64,000 nucleotides of DNA, taken from positions 267,113 to 331,112 of the forward strand of contig DYEU01000018.1 in assembly GCA_020725555.1 (NCBI GenBank), written 5' to 3'. The notes under the pieces are model-generated. The model saw only the letters and a list, made by a program, of their open reading frames with translations, was not told where the DNA came from and searched no databases. Source of the stretch: Desulfatibacillum sp. Its GTDB lineage: Bacteria > Desulfobacterota > Desulfobacteria > Desulfobacterales > SpSt-501. The position numbers and the translations under genes were made by a program. Below, one piece after another: positions 61,492 through 64,000 of the stretch (within the stretch, counting starts at the first letter, position 1; every line of letters starts with the position of its first letter).

Positions 61492-63618
61492 ATGACGCAC
61501 GGCGGTTCCGAGCTGAAGGAGGGTCGCGAGGAAGCCCCGTCCGCGAACGAGGGGGAAACCGCGGTCACCGCCGAGGAAAAACGGCTTCTTCTTTCCCCGC
61601 CGCCCCCGCCACGGCCGCAGCCGGGACGAAACACCCCGCCCCCGCGCATCGGCCGGGAACTGCTCATCAACCGCATCCATCTCGCCCATTTCCGCGATCA
61701 GCCGCTGGCCATCGAGTTCACGCACCGCCGGTTCGGCAGCGTCGTCCGGCTCGCCGTGCGGCCCCTGCCCGTGGTGGGCGGCGTCCTCGAATGCCTCTGG
61801 GTGGATGCGCCGGCCGCCGCCGGGGTCCTCTCCTCCCATGCCCTCACGGCGCTCATCGTGCCGCGGGGTGAGCGTCACCTGCGCGCCGAGGTCCGGGTGC
61901 TGGCCGCCGACGGCCGGGGCTTGCGGCTGGAGCTCCCCGATTCCGCCCTCGAGATCAACGAACGCCGGATCGACCGCCTGCCCGCATGCGAGGTCGCGGC
62001 CCGGGTCCTCCAGAACTCGGGCTCCTTTGCGGGCCGGCTGATCGATTTCAACGCCCTCTCCTTCCGGGTGGCGCTCGTCGCCGCCTCGCCCCAGACCTTC
62101 GCCTGGATCGACCCCGAGCAACCCGTGCATGCCGTTCTCTTCCGCGGCGAGCAGACTTTCTTCGCCGGAGAATGCCGCATCACCCGCCTCGAGCGCGAGG
62201 CGGAAGGCGGCACCTGCGTCCTCGTGCCCGCGCACCGCCACAGCCGGCGCTTCCGGCGGGACGAAGTCCGCAGCCAGCGCCTGGTGCTCGTCCCTTCCCC
62301 GAACCTCGTCTTCCTTCACCCCTTCACGGGAAAGCGCGTCGAGCTCAAGGTCACCGACCTTTCGGGCTCGGGCTTCGCCGTGGAGGAGGAGCTCTCCCGC
62401 GCCGTGCTGCTCCCCGGCCTGATGCTGCCCGAGGCGCAGCTCGATTTCGCCGGGAGCTTCCAGATCGCCCTGAGCGCCCAGGTGGTCTTCCAGCGCCTCC
62501 CCGCCGGCGGCGGCGAGGCCGGGCTCGTGCGCTGCGGCCTCGCGCTGCTCGACATGCCCCCCGGCGACCACGTCCGGCTGCTCGCCCTCCTCAACCAGAG
62601 CCGGGACCGCAACGCCTACCTCTGCAAGGAGGTCGACCTCGAGGCCCTCTGGGATTTCTTCTTCGAGACGGGCTTCATCTACCCCGACAAGTACGCGCTG
62701 ATCGAAAAACACAAGGGGGAAATCCGCGAGACCTGCGCCAAGCTCTACACGCGCAGCCCGGAAATCGCCCGGACCTTCCTCTACCAGAAAGGGGGGGTCA
62801 TCCTCGGGCACCTGGCGATGATCCGCTTCTGGCCCTCGGCCTGGCTGATCCATCACCACGCCGCCCGAAAATCCGCCCTCAACCGGGCCGGCCTGAACGT
62901 GCTCGACCAGCTCTGCCGCTTCATCCACGACGGGTTGCGCTTCCGCAGCCTGCACATGGAGCACCTCGTCTGCTACTACCGCCCCCAGAACCGCTTCCCG
63001 CAGCGGGTCTTCGGGGGGTTCGCCGAGGAGACCGGCGACCGCCGGGTCTGTTCCGTGGATCCCTTCGCCTACCTCACCCTCGGCGAAACGCCCGCCGCCG
63101 AGGGGGCCCTGCCCGCGGGCTGGGTTCTCGCCGCCGCCGAAGACCCGGATCTCCTGGAGATGAACCGCTTCTACGCGCACGCCTCCGGCGGCCTGATGGC
63201 GGAGGCCTTCGACCTCACGCCGGGCAGCCGGCGCGACGAGGAGCTCGCGGAGCTCTTCCGCCGCCTCGGCCTGCGGCGCGAGCGCCGCCGCTTCGCCCTG
63301 CGGTTCCGCGGCCGGCTGAAGGCCCTGATCGTGGCCCACCTCTCCGACATCGGCCTCAACTTCTCCGAACTCACCCACTGCCTGACGATCCTGGTGACCG
63401 ACCCCGAAGGCATCGACGCGATGGTCCTGCGCTCGGCGCTGCAGGCCGCCGCCCGCCGGGCGGGCCTCACGGAGATCGTGGCCCTCGTCTACCCGGAGAC
63501 GGCCGTGGAGCGCGCCGGGCTTGCGGCCGGCAAGGGCTATCACCTCTGGATCGTGCGCACCTACGAAGCCGAGCAGCCGTTCCAGAAATACCTCAAGCGC
63601 TTGACGCGCATGCCCTGA
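61492..63618 (+). CDS. PilZ-domain protein with C-terminal acyltransferase-like region (708 aa)
   Basis: A large soluble protein. After a Pro-rich start (about 30-55) there is a degenerate first PilZ/YcgR-like domain (RRIDRL near 158, DFNALS near 185). A canonical cyclic-di-GMP PilZ domain follows, with RxxxR at 256-260 and DLSGSG at 289-294. The C-terminal half (about 380-708) has FFETGFIYPDKY, HHHAARKSALNRAGLN and an ending resembling an N-acyltransferase fold; the last is uncertain. It has a strong promoter and no close neighbours. A cyclic-di-GMP-controlled enzyme or regulator is likely. Confidence 0.85.
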   Translation: MTHGGSELKEGREEAPSANEGETAVTAEEKRLLLSPPPPPRPQPGRNTPPPRIGRELLINRIHLAHFRDQPLAIEFTHRRFGSVVRLAVRPLPVVGGVLECLWVDAPAAAGVLSSHALTALIVPRGERHLRAEVRVLAADGRGLRLELPDSALEINERRIDRLPACEVAARVLQNSGSFAGRLIDFNALSFRVALVAASPQTFAWIDPEQPVHAVLFRGEQTFFAGECRITRLEREAEGGTCVLVPAHRHSRRFRRDEVRSQRLVLVPSPNLVFLHPFTGKRVELKVTDLSGSGFAVEEELSRAVLLPGLMLPEAQLDFAGSFQIALSAQVVFQRLPAGGGEAGLVRCGLALLDMPPGDHVRLLALLNQSRDRNAYLCKEVDLEALWDFFFETGFIYPDKYALIEKHKGEIRETCAKLYTRSPEIARTFLYQKGGVILGHLAMIRFWPSAWLIHHHAARKSALNRAGLNVLDQLCRFIHDGLRFRSLHMEHLVCYYRPQNRFPQRVFGGFAEETGDRRVCSVDPFAYLTLGETPAAEGALPAGWVLAAAEDPDLLEMNRFYAHASGGLMAEAFDLTPGSRRDEELAELFRRLGLRRERRRFALRFRGRLKALIVAHLSDIGLNFSELTHCLTILVTDPEGIDAMVLRSALQAAARRAGLTEIVALVYPETAVERAGLAAGKGYHLWIVRTYEAEQPFQKYLKRLTRMP

Positions 63619-63633
63619 CCGAAGCGGCTTGCC

Positions 63634-63651
63634 GGGCGTTCGCGGACGCCC
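63634..63651 (+). terminator. Hairpin after the PilZ gene
   Basis: GGGCGT and ACGCCC pair around a 6-base loop, 16 bases past the stop. No T-run. Weak candidate. Confidence 0.35.
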
Positions 63652-63663
63652 CCCCGGCCCCGC

Positions 63664-63692
63664 TTGTGCCGGCCGCCGGTTTCTGGTAAAGG
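63664..63692 (+). promoter_or_regulatory. Promoter candidate for the S1-domain protein
   Basis: TTGTGC (63664-63669), 17-base spacer, TAAAGG (63687-63692), 45 bases before the ATG. Confidence 0.4.
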
Positions 63693-63736
63693 AGCGTTTT
63701 CGTTTCCGCCATCCCCCTCGAAGGAGCCCGACACCC

Positions 63737-64000
63737 ATGACCGATCCCACCGCCTCCGCCCCCGCGGAAGAAGAAAATTTCGCCTCGATGCTCGAGAATT
63801 TCTGCCCCTCGGACCGGCGCGAGGTCCGCCCCGGCGAGCGGGTCCGCGGCCGCGTGCTCGCCGTCGGCAAGGACCTCGTCTACATCGACGCCGGCATGAA
63901 GATCGACGCCGTGGTCGAACGCGCGGAGCTCACCGACGCCGAGGGGAACCTCCTCTGCGCCGAGGGCGACGAGCTTGAGCTCTTCGTGACCCGCGTGGCC
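63737..64000 (+). CDS. S1 RNA-binding-domain protein, cut by window edge
   Basis: Only the first 88 codons are visible. After an acidic start (EEENFASMLENFC) an S1 domain begins: PGERVRGRVLAVGKDLVYIDAGMKIDAVVERAEL. This is the usual start of a 30S ribosomal protein S1-like protein (RpsA or a short S1 paralogue). A GAAGGAG site precedes the ATG. Whether it is true RpsA depends on the missing repeats. Confidence 0.85.
   Translation, partial: MTDPTASAPAEEENFASMLENFCPSDRREVRPGERVRGRVLAVGKDLVYIDAGMKIDAVVERAELTDAEGNLLCAEGDELELFVTRVA

Overview
The window is a dense, very GC-rich bacterial chromosome segment (third codon positions almost always G or C). It carries a complete cytoplasmic sulfate-activation and reduction set (aprBA, qmoABC, sat), a periplasmic Tat-exported [NiFe] hydrogenase with maturation genes, and a conserved translation and transcription gene block. 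This points to a Gram-negative dissimilatory sulfur-metabolising bacterium of the Desulfobacterota (deltaproteobacterial sulfate-reducer) type. Apr/Qmo/Sat also occur in sulfur disproportionators, so the direction of the pathway cannot be read from the sequence. I do not assign a genus.

Layout. 1-11.2 kb (minus): an H2 module with hydrogenase small and large subunits, a strong terminator, then maturation protease, hypC, hypF, hypD, hypE and apbE, followed by rimO and a polyprenyl diphosphate synthase cut by the window edge. 11.3-13.1 kb: an acidic protein of unknown function, two tandem tRNA-Ser genes (UGA, GCU) and a glycine-zipper lipoprotein. 13.2-22.8 kb (minus): the sulfate module aprB-aprA-(terminator)-qmoA-qmoB-qmoC-sat plus a 98-residue protein of unknown function. 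22.9-28.2 kb: three CxxC-type YkgJ-like proteins, an SDR with a damaged active site, dGTPase, an HsdR_N-like protein and tadA. 28.2-46.3 kb (plus): infC-rpmI-rplT-pheS-pheT-merR, tRNA-Gly(CCC), rimP-nusA-infB-ylxP-rbfA-nrnA-truB, rpsO-pnp, an M16 protease, dut and an MBL-fold hydrolase. 46.3-57 kb (mostly minus): a signalling and proteolysis region with a lipoprotein, a RelA/SpoT-like HD protein, an HDOD protein, then an operon of PilB/GspE-like ATPase, HDOD protein, unknown 384-residue protein and membrane LonB protease; pepD runs opposite. 57-64 kb: class IV aminotransferase, thioredoxin reductase, a membrane protein, a tiny Cys-rich protein, htpX, a PilZ protein and the start of an S1-domain protein.

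How the parts work together. Hydrogenase oxidises H2 in the periplasm. In the cytoplasm Sat makes APS, AprBA reduces it to sulfite, and QmoABC feeds electrons from the quinone pool. HypCDEF and the endopeptidase build and finish the NiFe site; hypA and hypB are not in the window. The translation block has the usual deltaproteobacterial order. Its notable points are an apparent AUA start for infC and many GTGA/ATGA start-stop overlaps.

The least explained parts are the ATPase-HDOD-unknown-LonB operon with no pilus genes nearby, the HD hydrolase-like protein, the small protein behind sat, the YkgJ/SDR/dGTPase neighbourhood, and several regulatory layouts (a leaderless gene, -35 boxes built on stop codons, a stable hairpin between qmoB and qmoC). 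All promoters and terminators are read by eye from consensus. No search or folding program was run.
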